Assembly (NCBI RefSeq): GCF_021129195.1
Contig: NZ_JAJOHW010000045.1
Span: 62,001-126,000, forward strand
Source of the DNA: Chromobacterium aquaticum
GTDB taxonomy: Bacteria > Pseudomonadota > Gammaproteobacteria > Burkholderiales > Chromobacteriaceae
Direction of reading: 5' to 3'
Length of the DNA stretch: 64,000 nucleotides
Shown here: in pieces, positions 26,724 to 35,489 of the stretch
Numbering within the stretch: position 1 is the first letter of the stretch
Layout: the number at the start of each line of letters is the position of its first letter
Program-made: the position numbers and the translations under genes
Notes under the pieces: generated by a model
Told to the model about the DNA's origin: nothing
The model's input: only the letters and a program-made list of their open reading frames with translations
Database searches by the model: none

Positions 26724-27605
26724 TTAATCGTGCTTGCCCGCCACCCGGCTGGCGAGAATCTCCTGATGCATGGTTTCCAGATTGGAATCCAGTATCGTCC
26801 GTCCCAACTGGCGCGGCGTCACTTTCTCGGTATCCAGCAGGTCTTCGCGTTCGCCGTAATCCTGCGCCTCGTCCAGCAGCGTCACCCCCGCCGCCGACAG
26901 ATTGTCGCCGCCGGCGCCGGCGCGACGCTCGGCCACATTCATCAGCGCCGGCAACACCTGGCTGACATTGCGGCGGACAAACACCTTTTCCAGTTCCGGG
27001 TCCATCACCTGCGACCATAGGCCGTCGGAACACAGCAGGATGGAGCAGCCGGCGCCGACGTGCTGTTTCTCGCCGACATCGATATCCGGGTCGCTGGCCG
27101 CGCCCAAACAGTTGTAAATCTTGTGACGCTCCGGGTGCACTTTGGCCGCATCCTCGCTCAACTGCCCCTGATCGATCAGGCGCTGCACCTGGGAATGATC
27201 GCGCGAACGCAGCCGCAGGCCTTTTTCGTCCAGCAGGTAGAGCCGGGAATCGCCGACATGGCACCAGTACAACTGACCCTGCTGGATAATGGCCGCCACC
27301 ACCGTGGTGCTGGGCACCTCCGGCAGCCGGTGATCGGCCGCGTAATCCAGGATCACCTGATGCGCGGTGCTGACCGCATTGACGAGAAAGCGGTTGGGAT
27401 GGGTCAGCATCGGCGTGGCCTGTTGGTAGAACAACTCACTGAGCAGGTCCACCGTGATCTGCGCCGCCACTTCGCCGCGCATGTGGCCGCCCATGCCGTC
27501 CGCCACCGCCAGCATCACCGCGTCGCGGGAATGCGCGATCACCAAGCGGTCCTGGTTATAAGCGCGCCCGCCGATGCGGCTTTCCTGATAGATCGATAGT
27601 TTCAT
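26724..27605 (-). CDS. PP2C-family serine/threonine phosphatase
   Basis: This 293-residue soluble phosphatase has the PPM/PP2C metal-site motifs: YNQDRL near residue 16, VADGMGGHMRGE (about 35-46), HVGDSRLYLL, CSDGLW and GAGGDNLSA. These bind the two metal ions that hydrolyse phospho-Ser/Thr. There is no membrane segment. Its ATG lies 13 bases after the kinase gene with GAGGGGAT in front, so kinase and phosphatase form a two-gene unit. The last 40 residues are an extension beyond the usual core of about 240 residues. Confidence 0.92.
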   Translation of the reverse strand: MKLSIYQESRIGGRAYNQDRLVIAHSRDAVMLAVADGMGGHMRGEVAAQITVDLLSELFYQQATPMLTHPNRFLVNAVSTAHQVILDYAADHRLPEVPSTTVVAAIIQQGQLYWCHVGDSRLYLLDEKGLRLRSRDHSQVQRLIDQGQLSEDAAKVHPERHKIYNCLGAASDPDIDVGEKQHVGAGCSILLCSDGLWSQVMDPELEKVFVRRNVSQVLPALMNVAERRAGAGGDNLSAAGVTLLDEAQDYGEREDLLDTEKVTPRQLGRTILDSNLETMHQEILASRVAGKHD

Positions 27606-27618
27606 GGCTATCCCCTCA

Positions 27619-28575
27619 TCACGAGCGTCCGCCGGTCAGGTTTTTCAACCATCCCATCCATTTGCTGCTGGCCAATTCCGCCGGAGCCGGCTGCCCGTAT
27701 TCCTCGGCCATCAGCCGCTTCTGCAGCCCCGCCACCGTGGCCGGCCGCTCATCCGGAGGCAGCGCCAGGCATTGATCGGTCAGTTCCAGCAGTTCCGGGG
27801 AATACAGATGGCGGAAGGCCTTGCTCGCCGGCTGCAGCCGGTCGCTTTCCTTGCGCTCCTTGGACACCTGCGGCGTGCCGCCGCCCATGCAGGCGTAAAG
27901 ACAGGCGCCCAGGGCGTAGATATCGGTCCACGGACCCAGCGGCGCGTCTTTCTCGTATTGCTCCGGCGCGGCGAAACCCGGCGTGTACATCGAGGCGAAG
28001 TGCTTGTCGCGGCGCGACAGCGTCTGCCTGGCCGCGCCAAAGTCCAGCAGCAGCGGCGCGCCATTGCGGCGCAGATAGATATTGGCCGGCTTGATGTCCA
28101 GATGCAGCAGGCGCTGCAGATGTACTTCGCGCAGGCCGGACAAGAGCGCGGCGAACCATTTGCGCAGACGCCGCTCCTCCAGACGCCCGCCGGCCAGTTC
28201 CAGCTCGCGCACCAAGGAGCGGCCATCGGCGTACTCCATCACCATGTAAACCGTCTGATTGGCGCGGAAAAAATTGATTACGCGCACCACGGTGGGATGG
28301 GAAATGCCGGAAAGGATGCGTCCTTCCTCGAAGAAGCACTTAAGGCCGAGATTGAACGCCTCGCGGTCCAGCTCGTGCGGCACGGTGACCTGGCCATCAT
28401 CGTCGCGCAGCGCCAGATTGCGCGGCAGATACTCTTTGATTGCGAACTTGTTGTCCTGATCATCAAGCGCCAAATAGACAACGCTGAAGCCGCCAACCGA
28501 CAACTGGCGGACAATCGTGTACTCCCCCAAGCGGGAGCCGGCCGGCAAGGCTGTCTGCGGGTTCGATTGAGTCAT
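27619..28575 (-). CDS. Hanks-type serine/threonine protein kinase
   Basis: This 318-residue kinase consists of a single catalytic domain without transmembrane or sensor parts. Gly-loop LSVGGFSVVYLA (25-36), Lys47 in FAIKEY, catalytic Asp160 in HLDIKPANIYL, and DFG Asp178. The HRD arginine is replaced by leucine (HLD), so it may not need activation-loop phosphorylation in the classical way. A C-terminal helix region ends the protein. It is paired with the PP2C phosphatase downstream, as in phospho-switches of type VI secretion or stress regulation. No type VI genes are in the window, so the target is unknown. Confidence 0.9.
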   Translation of the reverse strand: MTQSNPQTALPAGSRLGEYTIVRQLSVGGFSVVYLALDDQDNKFAIKEYLPRNLALRDDDGQVTVPHELDREAFNLGLKCFFEEGRILSGISHPTVVRVINFFRANQTVYMVMEYADGRSLVRELELAGGRLEERRLRKWFAALLSGLREVHLQRLLHLDIKPANIYLRRNGAPLLLDFGAARQTLSRRDKHFASMYTPGFAAPEQYEKDAPLGPWTDIYALGACLYACMGGGTPQVSKERKESDRLQPASKAFRHLYSPELLELTDQCLALPPDERPATVAGLQKRLMAEEYGQPAPAELASSKWMGWLKNLTGGRS

Positions 28576-28682
28576 GGGGTATCAGTTGTTATAGTGTTCA
28601 CAGGCCTTGGATTGAGCTTAGCAAAGCAATTCGGGCCCAGCCTTGAGAATGTTCCAATCCGCTCATCCTAAGGGGGTGTCTG

Positions 28683-29549
28683 ATGATTTTAAGTATGACA
28701 GGCTTTGCCGCAACCAGCAGGGAATTTCCCGGCGGTTTGCTCAGCCTAGAGATCCGTTCGGTCAACCACCGCTATCTCGACTTGCAAATGCGCTTGCCGG
28801 AAGAATTGCGCGTCATCGAACCGCAATTGCGCGAACTGATTTCCGCCAAGGTCAGCCGCGGCAAGCTGGAATGCCGCGTCGGCATCAACCAGGTGGACAG
28901 CGCCGCGCCGACGCTGGAATTGAACCAGGCGGTGCTGAAGCGACTGATCGAAGTGTCGCAGCAAGTGCGCGAGCAGGCCGGCGAAAGCCGCGGCCTGTCG
29001 GTGGGCGAGCTGATGCGCTGGCCCGGCGTGATGAAAAGCAATGAGCTGGCGCCGGAAGTGCTGCAACAGCTGTGCACGGCCTGCCTGGCCACCGCGCTGC
29101 AGGACTTCAACGCCTCGCGCGGCCGCGAGGGTGAAAAGCTCAAGCTGGTGCTGGAAGAGCGCATCGCCGGCATGGAGGGCATCGTAGCCGCGATCAAGCC
29201 CAAGCTGCCCGCGATCCTGGAAGCGCATATGTCCAAGCTGTCCAGCCGGCTGCAGGAAGCGCTGGGCAATGTCGACGAGGACAGGCTGAAGCAGGAGTTC
29301 GCGCTGTTCGCGCAGAAGATAGACGTGGACGAGGAACTGGCTCGCCTCAGCACCCATCTCAGCGAAGTGCGCCGCATCCTGAAGGCCGGCGGCCAATCCG
29401 GCAAGCGCCTGGACTTCCTGATGCAGGAACTGAACCGCGAAGCCAACACCCTGGGCTCCAAATCGGTCTCCACCGAAACCACCCAGGCTTCGGTCGAGTT
29501 GAAAGTACTGATTGAACAGATGCGCGAGCAGATCCAGAATATCGAATAA
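28683..29549 (+). CDS. yicC: YicC family endoribonuclease
   Basis: This 288-residue protein has the two YicC parts: the N-terminal domain beginning MILSMTGFAATS with EIRSVNHRYLDLQMRLPEEL, and the C-terminal DUF1732 domain with GKRLDFLMQELNREANTLGSKS. E. coli YicC has been reported as an RNase that affects RyhB and other RNAs. The gene is transcribed away from the kinase. A gmk gene, often found next to yicC, is not present here; an HU gene follows instead. Confidence 0.93.
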   Translation: MILSMTGFAATSREFPGGLLSLEIRSVNHRYLDLQMRLPEELRVIEPQLRELISAKVSRGKLECRVGINQVDSAAPTLELNQAVLKRLIEVSQQVREQAGESRGLSVGELMRWPGVMKSNELAPEVLQQLCTACLATALQDFNASRGREGEKLKLVLEERIAGMEGIVAAIKPKLPAILEAHMSKLSSRLQEALGNVDEDRLKQEFALFAQKIDVDEELARLSTHLSEVRRILKAGGQSGKRLDFLMQELNREANTLGSKSVSTETTQASVELKVLIEQMREQIQNIE

Positions 29550-29612
29550 GCATGGCCGTGGCGGCCACCAGGCCGCCGCTGCCGCTCATTGACCTTCGGG
29601 AAAGACCAAAAT

Positions 29613-29882
29613 ATGACCAAAGCAGAACTGATCGCGGCGCTGGCCGAGAGATCCGGCCTGAGCAAGGCCGATGTGCTCCGAGTGCTGGGCGCTTTTGACG
29701 ATGTGCTGCAGGACGCGCTGGCCGGCGGCGATGAAGTCACCACCGTGGCCGGCAAGTTCAAAGTCAAGGAAAGCGCCGCGCGTACCGGTCGCAATCCCAA
29801 GACCGGCGAAAGCATTGAAATCGCCGCCAAGCGCAAGGTAGTCTTTCTGCCCAGCAAGCAATTGAAGGACAAAGTGGCCTGA
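29613..29882 (+). CDS. HU family DNA-binding protein
   Basis: This 89-residue HU/IHF-type nucleoid protein starts MTKAELIAALAERSGLSKADV and carries the DNA-binding arm motif ESAARTGRNPKTGESIEIAA with the conserved prolines and arginines. The open frame begins at 29589, but ATG 29613 gives the family N terminus. It lies 63 bases behind yicC. HU bends DNA and organises the nucleoid. The sequence departs from typical HU in the central strand VTTVAGKFKV, where most have VGFGTF, so it is a divergent paralogue rather than the main HU-beta. Confidence 0.9.
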   Translation: MTKAELIAALAERSGLSKADVLRVLGAFDDVLQDALAGGDEVTTVAGKFKVKESAARTGRNPKTGESIEIAAKRKVVFLPSKQLKDKVA

Positions 29883-29913
29883 GCGCGGCTTCAGCCAGCT
29901 TTCCCCACACAGA

Positions 29914-29938
29914 AACGGCGAGGATGCTCCTCGCCGTT
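29914..29938. terminator. Hairpin terminator between HU and dehydrogenase genes
   Basis: AACGGCGAGGA (29914-29924) pairs perfectly with TCCTCGCCGTT (29928-29938), loop TGC. The genes on both sides end here. The T-rich tail is short on either strand (TTTCTG on minus), so efficiency is uncertain. Confidence 0.65.
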
Positions 29939-29951
29939 GTCCATTCCCGCT

Positions 29952-30818
29952 TCAGTTTTGCCGCCAGATCAGCCGCGCGATCGCCGACGAATCCAGCTCA
30001 CCCTCGCCTTCCGCCACCAGTTGATCAATCAGCGCGGACACCCGTTCGGCTTCCGGCAGCTTGATGCCCTGCTCACGCGCGGTTTCCAGCACGATGTGCA
30101 TGTCCTTGGCGTGCAGCTTGGCCTTGAAGCCCGGCGCGTAATTGTCGTCTATCATGCGCTGGCCGTGGATATCCAGCACCTTGCTCTGAGCAAAGCCGCC
30201 CAGCAGCGCGGCGCGTACCGGAGCCGGATCCACATTGCAGGCCTGGGCCAGCTTCATGATTTCCGCCACCGCGGCGACGCCAACGCCGACCGCGATCTGG
30301 TTGCAGGCCTTGGCCACCTGGCCGGCGCCGCTGGCGCCGATATGGGTAATGGTCTGCCCCATCGCTTGCAGGGCCGGACGCGCGCGCTCCAGCGCCTCGG
30401 CCTTGCCCCCCACCATGATGGTCAGCGTGCCGTTGACGGCGCCGACCTCGCCGCCGGATACCGGGCAATCCAGGAAGTCGATACCAGCTTCGGCCAGCCG
30501 CGCCGCGATGCGGCGAGCGCCATTCGGCGCGATGGTACTCATATCGGCGCACACCAGGCCAGCGCCGGCGCCATGCACCGCGCCCTGTTCGCCCAACAGC
30601 ACCTGTTCCACATCCGCGGTGTCCGACACATTGGTGATCAACAGCTCCGCTTGGCCGGCCAGGGCCGCCGGGCTATCCGCCCAGCTCGCGCCAGCCTGCA
30701 GCAGAGACTCGGCCCGCTCGCGGCTGCGCGCCCATACCGCCACTTGGTGGCCGGCCTTGAGCAGATTCAACACGCACGGTCGGCCCATGATGCCCAGACC
30801 GATATAAGCGACTTTCAT
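29952..30818 (-). CDS. NAD(P)-dependent beta-hydroxyacid dehydrogenase (GarR/GlxR type)
   Basis: This 288-residue enzyme of the 3-hydroxyisobutyrate dehydrogenase family has the dinucleotide motif GLGIMGRP at the N terminus. DCPVSGGEVGA (118-128) is the substrate loop, and catalytic Lys170 sits in GQVAKACNQI. The closest type is tartronate semialdehyde (2-hydroxy-3-oxopropionate) reductase of glyoxylate/glycerate metabolism. Other family members act on succinic semialdehyde or 3-hydroxyisobutyrate, so the substrate is tentative. It stands alone between HU and the flagellar block. Confidence 0.85.
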   Translation of the reverse strand: MKVAYIGLGIMGRPCVLNLLKAGHQVAVWARSRERAESLLQAGASWADSPAALAGQAELLITNVSDTADVEQVLLGEQGAVHGAGAGLVCADMSTIAPNGARRIAARLAEAGIDFLDCPVSGGEVGAVNGTLTIMVGGKAEALERARPALQAMGQTITHIGASGAGQVAKACNQIAVGVGVAAVAEIMKLAQACNVDPAPVRAALLGGFAQSKVLDIHGQRMIDDNYAPGFKAKLHAKDMHIVLETAREQGIKLPEAERVSALIDQLVAEGEGELDSSAIARLIWRQN

Positions 30819-30958
30819 TTACGACTCCACGATGAAAACGACGACATCCATCGAGGATAAGGGGAAGCGCGCCGCAGCGCCAGTGCATGAACGACAAGAC
30901 TGCACGGCAAAGGCTGCCAAGGCCATGGAACAAAGCGCAGCAGACTTTGAATAGACGC

Positions 30959-31318
30959 TTAGGGCGTAGGTCCGGATTCGGACTCCGGTAGAGGCGCGGG
31001 CTTGCGGCCGCCCAACCAGGCTTCGAACTCATAGTCCTTGCCCGAAGCGTGATGCTCCAGGAAATAGACGAAGGCCAGCACCTCGGCCACCGCGCGGTAG
31101 AGCTCGGGCGGGATGTTCTTGTCCAGGTCCACCTGCATCAGCAGCGACACCAGTTCCGGCGAGTCGTGCACGAACACCCCGGCCTCGCGCGCCCGGTCTA
31201 TGATGCGCTCGGCCAGTTCTCCATAGCCCTTGGCCACTACCCGCGGCGAGCGCTGACCATCCTGGTATGACAGCGCCACCGCCGAGCGGCGCTTGTCCTC
31301 ACTCGGCGGCCGCGCCAT
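30959..31318 (-). CDS. FlhB C-terminal-domain homologue (export switch-like)
   Basis: This 119-residue protein corresponds to only the cytoplasmic C-terminal domain of FlhB/YscU. RSAVALSYQDGQRSPRVVAKGYGELAERI is the region just after the autocleavage site in full FlhB, and VDLDKNIPPELYRAVAEVLAFVY its helical end. The NPTH cleavage motif and the four membrane helices are missing. Such short FlhB-like proteins occur beside fliK in several proteobacteria and can partly replace the FlhB tail. The gene overlaps the end of fliK by 20 bases. Confidence 0.85.
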   Translation of the reverse strand: MARPPSEDKRRSAVALSYQDGQRSPRVVAKGYGELAERIIDRAREAGVFVHDSPELVSLLMQVDLDKNIPPELYRAVAEVLAFVYFLEHHASGKDYEFEAWLGGRKPAPLPESESGPTP

Positions 31319-32315
31319 CGTCCTTCACCACCAGGCTGGCCAGCGCCAGCCCAGCCGAAGCCAGCCCGGATTCCAGCCGGCTGGCATTCTGAGTGATCAA
31401 CTGTCCTGCTTGGGCGTCTTCGGCGGCAAACGACACCTGCACCGCCTGTCCCACCAGGCGGATACGCGCCGCCATGCCCCCCAGCGCCGGCAGATGCAAC
31501 GACAAATTGGTGGACCAGGCCTGCATCTCTTCCTGGCCATTGCCCTCGCGGTCGGCTTCGGACTTTTCCTGCTCTATCACCATCTGCATTGGCTGGCCGG
31601 GCCAGGCCATGCCCTGGAACTGCAGCTGCTGGTTTTCCAGGCCGTTGAGCTGGCGCTGCACCAGATTGCCCAATTCCTGCATCTGAGGTCTGGCGTTGAC
31701 CGCGCCGTGATCGGAAGACGCGGCCAGCGCCTGGCTCATCTTGGCTTGAGGCTCCTGCTTGATTTCGGCCAGGCTGGTGCGGCCGTCGGCAAAGTCCTTA
31801 AGATGGGATTCGTAAAACAGGCCGCTCTTGGCCACCCCGTGCTGCAAATCCTCCGCCACCTTGGGCGGCGGCTGCTGCGCGGCATTGACCAGCACCGGCT
31901 TGCCGGTGTCGCTGGTCTGGGTGGACAACAGATGAGTCAGATATTTGGAGGCCGGGCTCAAAGCCACTTGCACCGAACTGCCCTTGGTCTGCTCCGCGCT
32001 CTCCTTGCTGCCATCCTGCAATAGAAAGGTCAGCGCCGGCTGCAAGGACGCCACTTTCAATTGCAGCGTGTCGCCGCTCACCGTCGCCCCTTGAGGCAGA
32101 TTCAGCGTGAACAGCGAATTCTTGATCAATACCGCCAGTTGATTGTTATCGAGCCTATCCGCCACGCGCGCGGTGACCTGCTCGCCCAACAGCAGCGTCG
32201 GCAGACGACTGGGCAGCGTCGCCGTTTCCAGCAGCAGTTTGGCGCCCTCGCCCAATAGCTGCGAGGGGTTGATCTGCTGAGCCGGCAAGACGCCGGTATT
32301 GATCGACGGGATCAT
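31299..32315 (-). CDS. fliK: Flagellar hook-length control protein FliK
   Basis: This 338-residue protein has a variable N-terminal two-thirds and a C-terminal domain with LNLSLHLPALGGMAARIRLVGQAVQVSFAAEDAQAG-type sequence, as in FliK. FliK is exported as a molecular ruler and switches FlhB from hook to filament substrates. Its start overlaps the DUF2802 stop codon (ATGA), and its end overlaps the FlhB-like gene, the partner it would touch. The low N-terminal conservation is normal for FliK. Confidence 0.82.
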   Translation of the reverse strand: MIPSINTGVLPAQQINPSQLLGEGAKLLLETATLPSRLPTLLLGEQVTARVADRLDNNQLAVLIKNSLFTLNLPQGATVSGDTLQLKVASLQPALTFLLQDGSKESAEQTKGSSVQVALSPASKYLTHLLSTQTSDTGKPVLVNAAQQPPPKVAEDLQHGVAKSGLFYESHLKDFADGRTSLAEIKQEPQAKMSQALAASSDHGAVNARPQMQELGNLVQRQLNGLENQQLQFQGMAWPGQPMQMVIEQEKSEADREGNGQEEMQAWSTNLSLHLPALGGMAARIRLVGQAVQVSFAAEDAQAGQLITQNASRLESGLASAGLALASLVVKDDGAAAE

Positions 32316-32665
32316 GAGGTAGGGCTATTCCGGTACAGGGAAACAATCAACTCGGCCTCGCTGCGGGAAATGCCGCAGCGGGACGCCACTTCGGAAGCCG
32401 TTAGCCCCTGGCGTATCATCTCGATCGCCTGATTATAGGGGCTGAGCCCGACATCGCTGTGCGCTTGCTGATCCACGCGCGACAGCAGGCGCGACATATC
32501 GCGCTGCAAGGCGCTGATCTGCTGCTGCTGCTGATCCAGATACATGGTGGTCAAGCTATCGCGCTTGCTTTCCAAGCGCAGCACGCGCCAATAGACATAG
32601 GCCAGCGCCATGGCCAGCATCAGCCACAGCACAACCATCAGGTATGGGAAGAAGGTGCCGGACAT
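32312..32665 (-). CDS. DUF2802 membrane-anchored protein
   Basis: This 117-residue protein has one N-terminal transmembrane helix (LMVVLWLMLAMALAYVYW) and a coiled-coil stretch (YLDQQQQQISALQRDMSRLLSRV). Its C-terminal HTH-like segment YNQAIEMIRQGLTASEVASRCGISRSEAELIVSLYR is the DUF2802 signature. The function is unknown; homologues are regularly found next to fliK or other flagellar genes. It is translationally coupled to fliK. Confidence 0.82.
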   Translation of the reverse strand: MSGTFFPYLMVVLWLMLAMALAYVYWRVLRLESKRDSLTTMYLDQQQQQISALQRDMSRLLSRVDQQAHSDVGLSPYNQAIEMIRQGLTASEVASRCGISRSEAELIVSLYRNSPTS

Positions 32666-32787
32666 CTTGGTTCCCCATGGAAGAGTTTCCGCCGTGACTT
32701 AATTTTATGGCGAAACCTCCAACAACCCAAGGCAAACCCGCCATCGAACCAGCCTCGCCCCAGCGGGGCCGCCGAGGCGACTTGCGC

Positions 32788-33117
32788 TCAACGATAGTGT
32801 TTCAGCACCCGAGAATTCTGGTTGATCAGCACCAGTTCGGCGCGAACATCCTCGCTCCACTGCGCGAGTTCGGCCTGGATCGCCTCGCGGCGCTGAACCA
32901 ACTCGCGCAAGCCTGCGCGCTGCGGCTCATCCAAGGCCGCCAAGGCATCCTTATTCAGCGCGGCCAGCAGACGCGCCATCAGCTTCTCCTGCTGCGCCTG
33001 CAAAACGCTGAAGCGCTCATAATCCTTGGCCGTTACCACCGCGGCAAGCTCGGATGTCAAGGCATCCAACTCCGCCATCAGCGGGGCCAGCGCGGCAACT
33101 CGCGTCGCAGCCGTCAT
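32788..33117 (-). CDS. fliT: Flagellar chaperone/regulator FliT
   Basis: This 109-residue helical protein fits FliT in length, composition and position directly after fliS, with a 4-base overlap. In enterobacteria FliT is the FliD chaperone and also binds FlhDC. The sequence is weakly conserved; assignment relies on gene order (fliD-fliS-fliT) and on the helical pattern ELDALTSELAAVVTAKDYERFSVLQAQQEKL. Confidence 0.78.
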   Translation of the reverse strand: MTAATRVAALAPLMAELDALTSELAAVVTAKDYERFSVLQAQQEKLMARLLAALNKDALAALDEPQRAGLRELVQRREAIQAELAQWSEDVRAELVLINQNSRVLKHYR

Positions 33118-33539
33118 GCACCCGCCACCGCGCTCGCGGCCGGCTGACTGCGGTCAACCTGCTGCCAAGCCGGAAGTATGGTTTCCAGCAGGCCGCGCAC
33201 TTCCGCCAAAATCACTTGGTCGTTCTTGAGGCTGGCTTGTCCCAAACGGTTTTTCATATACAGATACAACTCGTTTAGATTGACCGCCGCCTCGCTGCCA
33301 GCTTCGACATCCAGCGCAATGCGCAGTCCTTCGACGATATCCATCGCCTTCGAGATCATGCGCGCCTTTTCATCGAAACGCTGCGCTTCGATCGCAATGC
33401 TGGCGGTCATGATCGCCTTGATTGCGCCCTCGTACAGCATCACCACAATCCCGATGGGACTGGCGCCGTATACCGCAGCCTTCAAGGCATCGTTTTCATA
33501 AGCCTTGTTGAACTGCTTCAACATTCTGGAATTCAGCAT
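33114..33539 (-). CDS. fliS: Flagellin export chaperone FliS
   Basis: This 141-residue helical bundle has the FliS features YGASPIGIVVMLYEGAIKAI and AMDIVEGLRIALDVEAGSEAAVNLNELYLYMKNRL. It caps the flagellin C terminus and prevents polymerisation in the cytoplasm. The start at 33539 gives four extra residues before a second Met (33524); both are possible. The gene follows fliD after 88 bases and overlaps fliT. Confidence 0.92.
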   Translation of the reverse strand: MLNSRMLKQFNKAYENDALKAAVYGASPIGIVVMLYEGAIKAIMTASIAIEAQRFDEKARMISKAMDIVEGLRIALDVEAGSEAAVNLNELYLYMKNRLGQASLKNDQVILAEVRGLLETILPAWQQVDRSQPAASAVAGA

Positions 33540-33627
33540 TTTGTAAGCACCCGCTGTGCCGGACCGACGCGTTATTGTTCAAGCCGCGCTGGCTCTCGGC
33601 GAAAAATCATGACTGGACGACTGCAGC

Positions 33628-34998
33628 TTATACCTGAGACATCAAACCGCTCAAATTATTGGTGCTGGCTGCCATCTTGCTCAGCGTCGAGTTCAACGCG
33701 GTGTATTGCTGCGTGTATTGCTTCTGCCGCGCGGTCAAGCGAGCGGTGAGCGAATCTTGTGAAGCCTTCTCGGTGGTGATGCGTGAATTGATCGAAGTCT
33801 TGCTGCTTTCCACCACGCCCGACGGCCCCAACATGCTGTTGATTTCCTTGTTCAGCAACTGGGCAATACCGTTATTGCTGCTGTTGCCAAACAGGTTCTT
33901 GACCGCGGTCGGGTCTTTCTTCAAGGCATCGTTGAATTTGGTCGAATCCAACTTGATGGTGCCATCTTTCTGAATCGCGATGCCAACTTGGGACAGATAA
34001 GCAAAAGAATTGACCGGGTCAACACCGGGAATGGATTTGGTCAGTACATTCTGCAATTGCTGCTGAATGGATAGAACCGAGGCATTGCCCTTCATGCTGC
34101 CGGTACGGGCGTCCTTGATGGAGCTGAGCACTTGGTTGTAGGCATCGACAAAGCTCTGCAAATTCTTGCTGATACCCGCCGAGTCCTGATTCAGGGTCAC
34201 CGTGGTGTTGGCGTTTTCCTTGTACAAATCCAGGTCCACCCCTGGAATCGCTCCACTGACTTTGTTACTGCCGGAAGTGACTTTGACGCCGTTGACGGTC
34301 AGCTCCGCATTGGCGGCCAGCTTGGACTCACTGGTGGCATCCGCGCTTTGCGATAGCCCGCCCATGACATTGCCACCCTCCTTGCCCGTGTCCGTACTGC
34401 CCGTGCCGGTAATGGCGAAGGCGTTGTCAGTACCGGAAGAGGTCGAAGCCAGGACTAGCTTGAAGTTGCCGTTATTCTTGACCACCGACGCGTTGACACC
34501 CATGCCTTCGGCATTGATCTTGTCGGAAATGGACTGCAGGGTAACCTTGTCGCCCGGCTTGTCACGCAGCTTGACCGTCTGTTCCTTGCCATTGACGGTG
34601 AATTTCAGTTCGTCCGGCGCACTGGGAATGTCTGCCTGGGCATCTGTGATCTTAGTACTGCCAACCTGATCAAACACCAACTGGCGCGAAGTGGCCAGCT
34701 TGGACACATTGACAACATAGGTGCCGCTGACCCCACCGGAAGTGGTACTGACCCCGGCCACCGAGCTATCGCTGGCCGATACCTTGAACGCTTGCAGAAA
34801 CGACCCGGAAGATAGGCTGGTGATCGAGCTTTGCAGCGCGGACAACGCAGAACCGATCTTGCCGAGGTCGCTCAGCTGGGTGTTGTAACCATCCAGTTTC
34901 TTCTGGCTGGCGAGCAATGGCCGGGAATCGATCGCCATCAACTGGCTAACGATGGTTTGAACGTCGATCGCACCGACGGATGTAGTTATCCCTGCCAT
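33628..34998 (-). CDS. fliD: Flagellar filament cap protein FliD
   Basis: This protein of 456 residues has the FliD N terminus MAGITTSVGAIDVQTIVSQLMAID and a C-terminal region with coiled heptads (ITTEKASQDSLTARLTARQKQYTQQYTALNSTLSKMAASTNNL). FliD pentamers cap the filament and fold incoming flagellin. An in-frame GTG (35007) and ATG (35004) lie upstream; ATG 34998 has AAGGGG at 9 bases and matches the usual protein start. GC content is lower than in neighbouring genes, as is common for filament proteins. Confidence 0.93.
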   Translation of the reverse strand: MAGITTSVGAIDVQTIVSQLMAIDSRPLLASQKKLDGYNTQLSDLGKIGSALSALQSSITSLSSGSFLQAFKVSASDSSVAGVSTTSGGVSGTYVVNVSKLATSRQLVFDQVGSTKITDAQADIPSAPDELKFTVNGKEQTVKLRDKPGDKVTLQSISDKINAEGMGVNASVVKNNGNFKLVLASTSSGTDNAFAITGTGSTDTGKEGGNVMGGLSQSADATSESKLAANAELTVNGVKVTSGSNKVSGAIPGVDLDLYKENANTTVTLNQDSAGISKNLQSFVDAYNQVLSSIKDARTGSMKGNASVLSIQQQLQNVLTKSIPGVDPVNSFAYLSQVGIAIQKDGTIKLDSTKFNDALKKDPTAVKNLFGNSSNNGIAQLLNKEINSMLGPSGVVESSKTSINSRITTEKASQDSLTARLTARQKQYTQQYTALNSTLSKMAASTNNLSGLMSQV

Positions 34999-35038
34999 AT
35001 TCATCACCCCTTATAAGTTTTTGAGCCGCTCCTGGGAC

Positions 35039-35467
35039 TCAGGCCTTGTCCTTCAGCAGCATGCCTTTGAAGTCGCCAATCGCCTTGGCGATCCGGATCG
35101 CGTCCTCGGAAGGTATCTGCCGGATTACCTTCTGAGTTTCCTTATCCACAACTTTCACCACCTGAAGATCCGTGTCCTTGTCCACCGAGAACTCCAGCTG
35201 GTTATTGTACAGCGAGGCCACGCTGTTTAGTTGCTTCAGCGAGGACTGCAGCTGCTCGGTAACCGATGGCTTTTCCTTGGCCGCGGTATTCTGCGCTTGC
35301 TGCTGCTGCGCCTGACCGGCGGCGGCTACAGCCTGGGCATTGTCCGGCAAAGAGGCAGCGGCCTTATCGGCTCCCTGCCCGCTTTGCGCCAGCTCCACCG
35401 TTTGCTGCCGCGGAGCGGATGCTCCCGCGTTGGCAATCGGCAGCGATTGTAAAGAAGGTATTTGCAT
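35039..35467 (-). CDS. flaG: FlaG family protein
   Basis: This 142-residue protein has a low-complexity Ala/Gln-rich first half (AAAGQAQQQQAQNTAAKEKP) and the FlaG domain at the C terminus (LEFSVDKDTDLQVVKVVDKETQKVIRQIPSEDAIRIAKAIGDFKGMLLK). FlaG influences filament length in other bacteria. It lies between the flagellin and fliD genes in the typical order and has AGGAGAG in front of the ATG. Confidence 0.92.
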   Translation of the reverse strand: MQIPSLQSLPIANAGASAPRQQTVELAQSGQGADKAAASLPDNAQAVAAAGQAQQQQAQNTAAKEKPSVTEQLQSSLKQLNSVASLYNNQLEFSVDKDTDLQVVKVVDKETQKVIRQIPSEDAIRIAKAIGDFKGMLLKDKA

Positions 35468-35489
35468 GACAACTCTCCTGACGCGCGCA

